From the NCBI RefSeq assembly GCF_026342735.1, contig NZ_JAPEMM010000001.1:5952001-6016000 (forward strand): a DNA stretch of 64,000 bases, given 5' to 3'. The notes beneath the pieces were generated by a model. The model was not told the origin of the DNA and made no database searches. It saw only the letters and a program-made list of their open reading frames with translations. The stretch comes from Streptomyces sp. NBC_00193. GTDB lineage: Bacteria > Actinomycetota > Actinomycetes > Streptomycetales > Streptomycetaceae. The first letter of the stretch is position 1. Each line of letters opens with the position of its first letter. A program made the position numbers and the translations under genes. Positions 43,229 to 51,346 of the stretch are shown piece after piece.

Positions 43229-44293
43229 GCACAGGACGTCGGGGAGGTGCTCGGCCAGCAACTGCCAGCTGTCCCCGTCGTCGTGGCTGGCGTACAGCTC
43301 GCCGTTGCGGTTGCCGAAGTAGATCCCGGCCGGGTCCGCGTCGTCCGTGCAGAGCGCGTCGCGCAGCACGGTGCCGTAGTGGTCCCCGGCCGGGAGGCCC
43401 TTCGTCAGGGGCTCCCAGGTCGCGCCCGCGTCCCGGGTCCGGAAGACCCGGCAGCGGTGCTCCGCCGGGACGCGGTCGGAGTCGGCGTTGAGCGGGAAGA
43501 CGTAGGCGGTGCCGGGCCGGTGCGGGTGGGCGGCCACCGCGAAGCCGAAGTCGGAGGGCAGACCGGAGCCGATGTCCGTCCAGCGGGTCCCGGCGTCGTC
43601 GCTGCGGTAGACGCCCCAGTGGTTCTGGAGGTACAGCCGGCCGTTGTCGCCCGCGTCCTGGGCGATCTTGTGCACGCACTGGCCGAACTCGGGGTCCGGA
43701 TCGGGCAGGAACACCGCCGAGACCCCGTGGTTGGACGGAGCCCAGCTCGCCCCGCCGTCCGTGGTCCGGAACACCCCGGCCGTGGAGACCGCCACCGTGA
43801 CCAGGTCCGGGTCGTCCGGGTCGGTGATCACCGTGTGCAGGCCCTCGCCGCCGCCGCCCGGGACCCACTTGTCCCGGGTCGGGTGCTCCCACAGGGGGCG
43901 GACCAGCTCGAAGGACTCGCCGCGGTCGGCGGAGCGGAACAGCGCGGCCGGCTCGGTCCCCGCGTAGACCACGCCGGGGGCCTCGGGGCCGGCCGGATGG
44001 AGCTGCCAGACCCGTTCCAGGGAGGCCCCGGTGTCCTCGGGGAACTTCACGGCGGCCGCGGCGGGCTCCCGCCAGGTCGCGCCCAGGTCGTCGGAGCTGA
44101 AGACGGACGGCCCCCAGTGCGTGCTGTCCCCGGCGACCAGGAGCCGGGGCGCGACGCCGCGCCGGTCGATGGCGACGGCGGAGACCGCCTGGGCGTTGAA
44201 GTGGGGTTCATCGAACTTCCAGGTGCCGCCGGAGTCCCGGCGGCCGATGAACAGTCCCTTGCGGGTCCCCGCGAGCAGTACCACGTCGGTCAT
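43202..44293 (-). CDS. BNR/Asp-box repeat beta-propeller protein
   Basis: A 363-residue protein of sialidase-like propeller fold. Several Asp-boxes are visible: SSDDLGATWRE, SADRGESFEL, TTDGGASWAP, SDDAGTRWTD, TRDAGATWEPL and SHDDGDSWQLL. There is no signal peptide and no sialidase catalytic set (no FRIP Arg motif), so it is probably a sensor or glycan-binding propeller of the exo-alpha-sialidase-like family. GGAGG lies eight bases before the ATG. Confidence 0.85.
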   Translation of the reverse strand: MTDVVLLAGTRKGLFIGRRDSGGTWKFDEPHFNAQAVSAVAIDRRGVAPRLLVAGDSTHWGPSVFSSDDLGATWREPAAAAVKFPEDTGASLERVWQLHPAGPEAPGVVYAGTEPAALFRSADRGESFELVRPLWEHPTRDKWVPGGGGEGLHTVITDPDDPDLVTVAVSTAGVFRTTDGGASWAPSNHGVSAVFLPDPDPEFGQCVHKIAQDAGDNGRLYLQNHWGVYRSDDAGTRWTDIGSGLPSDFGFAVAAHPHRPGTAYVFPLNADSDRVPAEHRCRVFRTRDAGATWEPLTKGLPAGDHYGTVLRDALCTDDADPAGIYFGNRNGELYASHDDGDSWQLLAEHLPDVLCVRAAVLHS

Positions 44294-44418
44294 GGCCGAC
44301 ACCTCCGGACGTCTTTGTCCCAACGGCAGCTTCCCGGCCAGTCTGCACCCGGCCACTGACAGCGGCAGGGTGCGGCGCGCGAGCGCACCCCGGGCCACCA
44401 GCTCATACGAAGGGTCTC

Positions 44419-44444
44419 GTACTACGAGAGATTTCGTAGTACGG
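44419..44444 (+). promoter_or_regulatory. Operator-like inverted repeat upstream of the Old Yellow Enzyme gene
   Basis: CGTACTACGA (44419-44428) and TCGTAGTACG (44435-44444) are perfect 10-bp arms around a 6-base spacer, 62 bases before the flavin oxidoreductase start. CTCGTACT recurs at 44451-44458. The related TCGTACGA palindrome (45675-45682) precedes the ArsR gene, which makes that ArsR protein the likely binder at both places. Confidence 0.6.
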
Positions 44445-44505
44445 TGAATCTCGTACTTGGCGGCCGGTTCCCCGGCGCGCTTCCGGTCGGCTCTGGAGAC
44501 CCCTC

Positions 44506-45606
44506 ATGAGTGCTGTCCCCGCATCTTTCGCCGCGCTGTTCCAGCCGTGGACCATCCGCTCGGTCACCGTGCCGAACCGTGTGTGGATGGCTGCGATGTG
44601 CCAGTACAGCGCCGACCCGACCGGTCCGGACACCGGCGTGGCCAACTACTGGCACTTCGCGCACTACGCGGCCCGCGCCACCGGCGGTACCGGCCTGATC
44701 ATCCAGGAGGCCACGGCCGTCTCCCCCGAGGGGCGGATCTCACCGTACGACCTCGGCATCTGGAACGACACCCAGGTCGAAGCGCTGCGCCGGATCACCT
44801 CCTTCCTCAAGGGCCAGGGCGCGGTCCCCGGCATCCAGATCGCCCATGCCGGCCGCAAGGCCTCCACCGACCGCACCTGGAAGGGCGGGCAGCCCGTCGG
44901 CCCCGAGGCGCACGGCTGGCAGCCCAGCGCCCCGAGCCCCGTGCCGTTCTCCGCGGACCACCAGGTCCCGCACGAGCTGACGGTCGGGGAGATCCGGGAC
45001 GTCGTGGAGCAGTTCGCGGCCGCCGCCCGGCGCTCGCTCGACGCCGGCTACCAGGTGGTCGAGATCCACGGCGCCCACGGATACCTGATCGGCGAGTTCC
45101 TCTCCCCGCACAGCAACAAGCGCACGGACGAGTACGGCGGCTCCTTCGAGAACCGCACCCGCCTCGCCCTCGAAGTCGTCGACGCCGTACGGGCGGTGTG
45201 GCCCGAGGAGCTGCCGCTGTTCTTCCGGATCTCCGCCACCGACTGGCTGGGGGAGGACGGCTGGACCGCGGACGAGACCGTCCGGCTGGCCGTGCTGCTC
45301 GAGCAGCACGGCGTGGACCTCCTCGACGTCTCCACCGGCGGCCTCGCCCCCGGTGTGACGATCCCGGTCGGCCCCGGCTACCAGGTGCCCTTCGCGGCCC
45401 GGGTCAAGGCCGAGACCACCCTCCCGGTCGCCGCCGTGGGTCTGATCACCGAGCCGGAGCAGGCGGAGAAGATCCTGGCCAACGGCGAGGCGGACGCCGT
45501 CCTGCTGGGCCGGGAGCTGCTGCGCGACCCGTTCTGGGCCCGCCGGGCGGCCGTCGAGCTCGGCAGCGAGATCCGTACGCCCGTCCAGTACCACCGCTCC
45601 TGGTGA
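44506..45606 (+). CDS. NADH:flavin oxidoreductase, Old Yellow Enzyme family (YqjM-like)
   Basis: A 366-residue TIM-barrel flavoprotein that reduces activated C=C bonds with NAD(P)H. NRVWMAAMCQYSADPTG has the Cys of the thermophilic-like class that tunes FMN. IQIAHAGRKAST is the FMN/substrate strand, VVEIHGAHGYLIGEFLSPHSNKRTDEYGGSFENRTR the family signature with the His pair, and AVLLGRELLRDPFWARRAA the C-terminal FMN phosphate site. GGAG lies seven bases upstream of the ATG. The adjacent ArsR gene and shared CGTAC palindromes suggest induction by electrophiles. Confidence 0.94.
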   Translation: MSAVPASFAALFQPWTIRSVTVPNRVWMAAMCQYSADPTGPDTGVANYWHFAHYAARATGGTGLIIQEATAVSPEGRISPYDLGIWNDTQVEALRRITSFLKGQGAVPGIQIAHAGRKASTDRTWKGGQPVGPEAHGWQPSAPSPVPFSADHQVPHELTVGEIRDVVEQFAAAARRSLDAGYQVVEIHGAHGYLIGEFLSPHSNKRTDEYGGSFENRTRLALEVVDAVRAVWPEELPLFFRISATDWLGEDGWTADETVRLAVLLEQHGVDLLDVSTGGLAPGVTIPVGPGYQVPFAARVKAETTLPVAAVGLITEPEQAEKILANGEADAVLLGRELLRDPFWARRAAVELGSEIRTPVQYHRSW

Positions 45607-45674
45607 GCCGGTGCGGTGCGGGGACGGGGGTCCCGCACCGCACCCGCCGTTCGGCTCCGCTCCTACGATGACTC

Positions 45675-45682
45675 TCGTACGA
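45675..45682 (+). promoter_or_regulatory. TCGTACGA palindrome upstream of ArsR gene
   Basis: TCGTACGA with a flanking ACGATG repeated at 45665-45670 and 45679-45684 lies about 60 bases before the ArsR start. It shares CTCGTAC with the larger palindrome ahead of the flavin oxidoreductase, which fits autoregulation. Confidence 0.45.
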
Positions 45683-45739
45683 TGGAGCCGTACACGGCAT
45701 CGCGGCACCGCGGCATCACCCAGTGAGTGGAGTACGGAC

Positions 45740-46087
45740 ATGACGGAACGTGACGCGGCCCGTGTCCTCGCCCACCCCGAGGCTGCCGAGATCCGGCTCG
45801 AAGGGGTGCTGCACGCCCTCTCCGACCCGGTCCGGCTGTCGATCGTGCGCGATCTCGCGGCCACGGACGCCGAGTTGCCCTGCTCGTACTTCGAGCTCCC
45901 GGTCACCAAGTCCACCACCACGCACCACTTCCGGGTCCTGCGCGAGAGCGGTGTCGTGCGCCAGTGGTACCGCGGCACGGCCAAGCTGAACGCCTTGCGC
46001 CGGGCCGAGCTGGCCGAGCTGTTCCCCGGGCTCCTCGACGGCGTCCTCGCGGCGGCCGCCGCCGAGCAGGCGCGCGACGACGGCTGA
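45740..46087 (+). CDS. ArsR-type winged-helix regulator
   Basis: A 115-residue repressor: LEGVLHALSDPVRLSIVRDLAATD, then the recognition helix TKSTTTHHFRVLRESGVVRQWYRGTAKLNALRRAEL. One Cys (ELPCSYFEL) could sense thiol-reactive compounds; the classical metal-binding CVC box is absent. It follows the Old Yellow Enzyme gene on the same strand, 133 bases on, with its own palindrome. GGAG lies eight bases before the ATG. Confidence 0.9.
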   Translation: MTERDAARVLAHPEAAEIRLEGVLHALSDPVRLSIVRDLAATDAELPCSYFELPVTKSTTTHHFRVLRESGVVRQWYRGTAKLNALRRAELAELFPGLLDGVLAAAAAEQARDDG

Positions 46088-46108
46088 GGCGGCCCCCGGC
46101 CCGGCGGG

Positions 46109-47464
46109 TCAGTCGGTGCCGCCGGCCGCCGCCAGCAGGCCCTCCCAGTCCGGGATCTTGACGGAACGCCGGCCCAGGGACCGCCCCAGCTCCGCCTCCG
46201 CCGTCTCGATGGCCAGCCACCCCGGCCACCGGACGGGTCGCAGCCCGGCCTCGTGCAGGGCCTCCAGCGGATCCCGCTCCCGGTCGCGCCGGGCCAGCGC
46301 CCCGGCGTCCTGGAGCAGCGAGGAGGCCGTCTCCTTCGCGCAGGGCCGGTTGGTGCCGATGACCCCGGTCGGGCCGCGCTTGATCCAGCCCGCCACGTAC
46401 TCGCCGACGGAGGCGCGGCCCTCCCGGAGCACCCGGCCCGCCGCGTGCGGGACCGTACCGCGCCGCTCGTCGAAGGGCAGCCCGTCCAGCGGGACGCCCT
46501 GGTACCCCACCGAGCGCAGCACCAACTGGGCCGGGACGTCCTCGTAGACCCCCGTGCCGGTGACCCCGCCCAGGCCGTCGGGGGCCGTCCTCTCGAACCG
46601 CATTCCGGTGACCCGGCCGTCCGGCCCGCCGAGCACCTCCACCGGGCGCAGGAAGAACCGCAGCGCGATCCGCCGGTCCCCGCCGCTCGCCGGAGCCGCC
46701 GCCCAGCCGCGCAGCACCTCCACGTTGCGCCGGTTCACGGCGGGCAGGGCCGCGCCCGGGTCCGCGTACGCCGGGTCCAGGGCCAGTTCCGCCGGGTCGG
46801 CCAGGGCGTCGACGCCCGGCAGGGTGCCCAGCTCGCGCAGCTCCTTGGTGGTGAACTTGCCCTGGGAGGGCCCGCGCCGGGCCACCATGTGGACCGCGCG
46901 CACCCCGCTGGCGCCGAGCGCCCCCAGGGCCGGCTGCGGCATGTCGGTCGGGGCCAGCTCCGGTACGCCCCGGGCCAGGATCCGGGTGACGTCGACCGCC
47001 ACGTTCCCGGCGCCGACCACGATCGCCGCATCCACCCCGGGCAGCCCGAAGGCCTCGGCCGCGGCGTCCGGATGGCCGCTGTACCAGGAGACGAAGGCCG
47101 TGGCGGAATGCACCCCGGCGAGGTCCTCGCCGGGGATGCCGAGCATCCGGTCCCGGGCCGCGCCGACGCAGTAGACCACCGCGTGGTACAGCTCCAGCAG
47201 CCGGGCGGTGGGCAGGGCGTCCCCGCCGACCTCGACGTTCCCGAGGAAGCGGATCCGCTCGTCCTCCAGCACGGTGCGCAGGCTGCCCTGAAGGGACTTG
47301 ATCTTCTCGTGGTCGGGGGCCACCCCGTAGCGCACGAGCCCGTACGGCGCCGGCAGCCGGTCGAGCACGTCGACCCGGATCCCCGGCACCTCACGCTGCT
47401 GTACGAGTGTCTGTGCGGCGTAGACCCCACTGGGGCCCGATCCGACGACGGCGATACGAAGCAC
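46109..47464 (-). CDS. fprA: Ferredoxin-NADP reductase, adrenodoxin-reductase type
   Basis: A 451-residue flavoprotein that moves electrons between NADPH and ferredoxin. RIAVVGSGPSGVYAAQTL binds FAD. APYGLVRYGVAPDHEKIKSLQ is the signature of the FprA/adrenodoxin reductase group. AIVVGAGNVAVDVTRIL binds NADPH, and YVAGWIKRGPTGVIGTNRPCAKETA the FAD at the C-terminus. No ferredoxin gene is adjacent. It could serve the P450 or nitric oxide synthase in this window, but no linkage shows that. Confidence 0.94.
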   Translation of the reverse strand: MLRIAVVGSGPSGVYAAQTLVQQREVPGIRVDVLDRLPAPYGLVRYGVAPDHEKIKSLQGSLRTVLEDERIRFLGNVEVGGDALPTARLLELYHAVVYCVGAARDRMLGIPGEDLAGVHSATAFVSWYSGHPDAAAEAFGLPGVDAAIVVGAGNVAVDVTRILARGVPELAPTDMPQPALGALGASGVRAVHMVARRGPSQGKFTTKELRELGTLPGVDALADPAELALDPAYADPGAALPAVNRRNVEVLRGWAAAPASGGDRRIALRFFLRPVEVLGGPDGRVTGMRFERTAPDGLGGVTGTGVYEDVPAQLVLRSVGYQGVPLDGLPFDERRGTVPHAAGRVLREGRASVGEYVAGWIKRGPTGVIGTNRPCAKETASSLLQDAGALARRDRERDPLEALHEAGLRPVRWPGWLAIETAEAELGRSLGRRSVKIPDWEGLLAAAGGTD

Positions 47465-47516
47465 GGCGGAGCTCCTCCCGCAGGTGTTCCCAGCATGACA
47501 CCGGGTGCCGGGGCCG

Positions 47517-48170
47517 TCAGCCCATCGCGCGCATCCGGTGGATCTCGGCGCTCTGGGTGGCCGCCACCTCGTTGGCCATCTCCTCCACGGCGGCGTTGTT
47601 GCCGGCGGCCAGGACCTCGCCGGCCATCTTCAGGGCGCCCTCGTGGTGGGCGGTCATCAGGGTGAGGAAGAGCCGGTCGAACTCCGGCCCCCTGGCCGCG
47701 GTCAGCTCACCCAGCTGCTGCTCGGTGGCCATGCCGGGCATCGCCGCGTGGTCGTGGCCTCCCGGGGCGGCGGTGGGTGCCGGGTTGCGGGCCGCCCATC
47801 CCTCCATCGCGCCGATCTCGGGCTTCTGCGCGGCCGCGATGCGCTCGGCGAGCCGCTTGACCCCCTCGGCGGAGGCCCGGTCGGGGGCCAGAGCACTCAT
47901 GGTCAGTGCCTGCCCGTGGTGTTCGATCATGTTCCGCACATACGCTCGGTCCGCCGCGTTGGGACTGTCGTCGGGGAGCTCCTTCGCCGCCTGTTCGGGG
48001 GAGAGGGTGCGCGCCTTCTCGCCGGGCTTGCCGGGGGCGATCACCGCCGGTCTGCCGTCCGCCGCGCCGTCCGCGCCGCCGCCGTCCGTGCAGCCGGCGA
48101 GGGGGAGGAGGAGCCCGAGGGTCAGGGCCGCTCCGACGATTCGCCCGAGTGAGACTTTCGCCATGTCCAT
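47517..48170 (-). CDS. DUF305 lipoprotein
   Basis: A 217-residue lipoprotein with lipobox LAGC. The ferritin-like DUF305 domain has paired metal-binding motifs, YVRNMIEHHGQALTMS and LFLTLMTAHHEGALKMA, and a His/Met-rich insert (GGHDHAAMPGM) suited to copper. It is divergent from the LVIVD-repeat protein with only 76 bases between, a pairing common in Streptomyces. ATG 48164 is an alternative start. Confidence 0.9.
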   Translation of the reverse strand: MDMAKVSLGRIVGAALTLGLLLPLAGCTDGGGADGAADGRPAVIAPGKPGEKARTLSPEQAAKELPDDSPNAADRAYVRNMIEHHGQALTMSALAPDRASAEGVKRLAERIAAAQKPEIGAMEGWAARNPAPTAAPGGHDHAAMPGMATEQQLGELTAARGPEFDRLFLTLMTAHHEGALKMAGEVLAAGNNAAVEEMANEVAATQSAEIHRMRAMG

Positions 48171-48246
48171 GCAAAGGACCATACTGCCGGGGTCCGCGTT
48201 CCGTTCCCACCACGGGCGGAACCGATCGGACCCATGGGAGGGCACA

Positions 48247-49740
48247 GTGACCTCGATGCACACCAGCAGAGCGCGGCGCAGATCCCTGGGAGTGGCCGCA
48301 GCCGCGGCCGGACTCCTCACCTCGTTATTGGCGGCCGGACCGGCGGTCGCCAGCCCGGATCCGGGAGACCTGCTGCTCCCGGGCGCGGGCGCGCCGCAGA
48401 GCGCCGCCACCGCGGCCGGCGAGGGACGGGAGTTGGCACCCGGAGAGATTCCCGGCCAGGACGAGATCGTCCACAGCCGGAACATCAAACCCCTGGCCAA
48501 CATCCCGAGCACCGACCCGAACCAGATCAACTCCGACATGACGTTCCAGGGCAAGTACGCCTACGCGGGCAACTACAACGGCTTCGTGATCTACGACATC
48601 GGCAACCCCAAGGCGCCGAAGAAGGTCACCGAAGTGCTCTGCCCCGGCGGGCAGAACGACATATCGGTCGACGGTGACCTGCTCTTCCTGTCGACCGACT
48701 CCTCGCGCAGCGACGACTCCTGCAACAGCGTCTCGCAGCCCGCCACGGAGAAGTCCTCGTGGGAGGGCATCAAGATCTTCGACATCAAGGACAAGAAGAA
48801 CCCCAAGTACATCAAGTCCGTCGAGACCCCGTGCGGTTCCCACACCCACACGCTGGTGCCGGGCGGCCGGAACGCCTACCTCTACGTCTCCTCGTACAAC
48901 CCGAACGACGCCTTCCCCGACTGCAAGCCGCCGCACGACGGCATCTCGGTCGTGAAGGTCCCCAAGAAGAACCCGACGCAGGCCGCGGTCGTGGCCTTCC
49001 CGATCCTCTTCCCGGACGGCGGCAACCCGGGCGGGCCCACCAACCCGGGCGTCTCCAAGACCACGGGCTGCCACGACATCACCGTGCTGCCCTCCAAGGA
49101 CCTCGCCGCCGGCGCCTGCATGGGCGACGGCATCCTCTTCGACATCAGCAAGCCCGAGGAACCGCGCGTCATCGACCGGGTCCAGGACAACGTGAACTTC
49201 GCGTTCTGGCACTCGGCCACCTTCAACGAGCGGGCGAACAAGGTGGTGTTCACCGATGAGCTGGGCGGCGGTGGCGGCGCCACCTGCAACGAGGCCACCG
49301 GCCCCAACCGGGGAGCCGACGGCATCTACGAGATCACCGGCCGCGGCGACCAGCGCAAGCTCGTCTTCAAGAGCTACTTCAAGATCCCGCGCCTGCAGGC
49401 CGACACCGAGAACTGCGTGGCCCACAACGGCTCGCTGATCCCGGTCGGCGGCGGCCGCGACATCATGGTCCAGGCCTGGTACCAAGGCGGCATCTCCGTC
49501 TGGGACTTCACCGATTCCACCAGCCCGAAGGAGATCGCCTACTTCGAGCGGGGCCCGCTGACCACCGACAAGCTCGGCCTCGGCGGATCCTGGTCCGCGT
49601 ACTACTACAACGGGCACATCTACTCGAACGACATCGTCAAGGGCCTCGACGTGCTGCGGCTCGACGACTGGCGCACCGACAGTGCCAAGTGGGTGTGGCT
49701 GGACCGGCTCAACGTGCAGACCCAGCCCGACTACCGCTGA
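48247..49740 (+). CDS. Secreted LVIVD-repeat beta-propeller protein
   Basis: A 497-residue secreted protein with a signal peptide (RARRRSLGVAAAAAGLLTSL, ending AVASPDP). LVIVD-like repeats are visible (YAYAGNYNGFVIYDIGNPKAPKKV, GIKIFDIKDKKNPKYIKSV, GILFDISKPEEPRVIDRV, GISVWDFTDSTSPKEIAYF). The Cys and His residues around GSHTHTL and CHDITVL could bind metal. It is divergent from a DUF305 lipoprotein. GTG 48247 is chosen because GGAGGG is four bases away; ATG 48256 is the alternative. Confidence 0.88.
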   Translation: MTSMHTSRARRRSLGVAAAAAGLLTSLLAAGPAVASPDPGDLLLPGAGAPQSAATAAGEGRELAPGEIPGQDEIVHSRNIKPLANIPSTDPNQINSDMTFQGKYAYAGNYNGFVIYDIGNPKAPKKVTEVLCPGGQNDISVDGDLLFLSTDSSRSDDSCNSVSQPATEKSSWEGIKIFDIKDKKNPKYIKSVETPCGSHTHTLVPGGRNAYLYVSSYNPNDAFPDCKPPHDGISVVKVPKKNPTQAAVVAFPILFPDGGNPGGPTNPGVSKTTGCHDITVLPSKDLAAGACMGDGILFDISKPEEPRVIDRVQDNVNFAFWHSATFNERANKVVFTDELGGGGGATCNEATGPNRGADGIYEITGRGDQRKLVFKSYFKIPRLQADTENCVAHNGSLIPVGGGRDIMVQAWYQGGISVWDFTDSTSPKEIAYFERGPLTTDKLGLGGSWSAYYYNGHIYSNDIVKGLDVLRLDDWRTDSAKWVWLDRLNVQTQPDYR

Positions 49741-50375
49741 CGCGGAGAGGGAAACGTTCCGCCGGGCGGACCACCGTCCGGCGGAACACCCAGCTCCCAG
49801 TCCAGCCCGTAGCGCTGGAACAGCTCGGCCCGCAGCCGGGCGGCCGGCATCGGAGCGCCCGGCAGCAGCACCGCCACCACCGCGCCCATCAGCAGCGCCC
49901 GCAGCAGCGGATAGTCGGTGTCCACGTCCGCCGATCCGTACCGGCCGACGGTGTCCCGCAGCAGCTCCGCGAGCCGCTGCTGCTCGGCGCACTGGACGAA
50001 ACCCTCCGCCTGCAGGATCCCCGCCATATGGGTCCGCATCAGCCGCGGCCGGTCCATGGCCAGCCCGAGGATCGCGTCGATGGCCCGGGCCAGGCGCTCC
50101 CTGCCCGCGTCGGGTCCGACGGGCCGGGGCTCCCGCTCCAGCGCCGCCTCCAGCGTGAGGTGCATCAGCCGGTGCACGGCGGACTGCAGCAGCTGGCGCT
50201 TGCCCGGGAAGTAGTAGGACACCAGGCCGCGGGCGGCTCCCGCCCGGTCGGCGATGTCGCCGAGGGTGGTGGCCTCGAAGCCGCGCTCCCCGACGAGCTC
50301 GACCGTGGCTTGCAGCAACCGCTCCCGGGAACGCCTGCGCAATTCTTCATTGACCGATGCGCTGCGCGGGGACAT
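49731..50375 (-). CDS. TetR-family transcriptional regulator
   Basis: A 214-residue regulator with the N-terminal HTH RERLLQATVELVGERGFEATTLGDIADRAGAARGLVSYYFPGKRQLL and a helical ligand domain. CAGGAG precedes the ATG. Its 3' end overlaps the LVIVD gene's by ten bases. The PAP2 phosphatase gene upstream on the same strand is a possible target. Confidence 0.9.
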   Translation of the reverse strand: MSPRSASVNEELRRRSRERLLQATVELVGERGFEATTLGDIADRAGAARGLVSYYFPGKRQLLQSAVHRLMHLTLEAALEREPRPVGPDAGRERLARAIDAILGLAMDRPRLMRTHMAGILQAEGFVQCAEQQRLAELLRDTVGRYGSADVDTDYPLLRALLMGAVVAVLLPGAPMPAARLRAELFQRYGLDWELGVPPDGGPPGGTFPSPRQR

Positions 50376-50412
50376 GCTTGCTCCTGCGTTGACTGGCTCG
50401 CGGCCAGTATAC

Positions 50413-51177
50413 TCAGCGCGCCGGACCGCCTGCTCTGGGCGACACGGGGGATCGCCCAGAGCAGGCACCGTCCGAGACCGCGAGCGCCACGATCACCGCA
50501 CCGAGCAACCAGCCCCCCAGGACGTCCGAGAACCAGTGGACGCCCAGGTAGATCCGGGTGAAGCCGACCCCGAGGACCGAGACCGCGGCCAGGAGCAGCG
50601 CCACGGCCGCGAGTGACCGCCCGCCCGGGCGGAAGGACGAGCGGGAGAGCGTGCGGGAGGGCGACCCGGGGACCCGGTCGGAGAACGGCCGCGCCGGACC
50701 GTGCGCGACCAGCCACACGAGCAGGCCGCAGACGACCATCGCCGTCATGGCGTGCCCCGACGGATAGGCGGCGTAGTCCGCGGAGACGATCGGATCCGGC
50801 CATACCGGCCGCTCCCGTCCCACCCAGAACTTCAGCCCCTGACTCACCGCCGAGGCCGCGAGGGTGGCCAGGGCGATCCGCAGCGCGCACCGGCCGTTGC
50901 CCCGCCACCACAGCCACAGGCAGGCCGCGCCCGCCAGGGCCCGCATGGTCCAGGGGTCCCAGACCCAGTCGCTGAGCACCCGCACCGGCCCGGTGACCCC
51001 GGGACGGGAGACGGCGTAGGCGTGCAGATCCCGCGCGATCCGGCCGTCGAAGGACAGCAGCGGAGCCCAGCCGGTGGCCACCAGGACCGTCAGCACGATC
51101 GACGCGAGCGCGGCGAGCGCCACGGCGAACAGCGCGCACGCCCGTGGGGCCGGCAACCGTACGTGAGCGTTCCGCAT
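50413..51177 (-). CDS. PAP2-family membrane phosphatase
   Basis: A 254-residue integral membrane phosphatase with about six helices. The three PAP2 motifs are present: KFWVGRERP, YPSGHAMT and the C-terminal TRIYLGVHWFSDVLGG, with the nucleophile His in the last. It dephosphorylates lipid or undecaprenyl pyrophosphates outside the membrane. It ends 61 bases before the IS481-type element, which has not interrupted it. Confidence 0.92.
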   Translation of the reverse strand: MRNAHVRLPAPRACALFAVALAALASIVLTVLVATGWAPLLSFDGRIARDLHAYAVSRPGVTGPVRVLSDWVWDPWTMRALAGAACLWLWWRGNGRCALRIALATLAASAVSQGLKFWVGRERPVWPDPIVSADYAAYPSGHAMTAMVVCGLLVWLVAHGPARPFSDRVPGSPSRTLSRSSFRPGGRSLAAVALLLAAVSVLGVGFTRIYLGVHWFSDVLGGWLLGAVIVALAVSDGACSGRSPVSPRAGGPAR

Positions 51178-51288
51178 CCGCCGATCCTCGCATCCGGCGG
51201 CGTCGATGCCCCGTAAGGGCGACTGCCCGTCGAGGCCCTAGGTGTATTGATCACGAGCGTTGTTAACAGGGCCGGGTCTTGATCATGG

Positions 51289-51346
51289 CGAAGACCTCCG
51301 GTGTGGTGGAGGTGTCTAGGCTCCACACCACACACGGAGGTCTTCG
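51289..51346 (+). promoter_or_regulatory. Ribosome-site-sequestering hairpin in the IS481-type leader
   Basis: CGAAGACCTCCG (51289-51300) pairs perfectly with CGGAGGTCTTCG (51335-51346). The inner GTGTGGTGGAG pairs with CTCCACACCACAC with a small bulge. The right arm holds the transposase ribosome site GGAGG and the first base of the GTG start. Transcripts entering from outside would fold and block translation. Confidence 0.75.
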
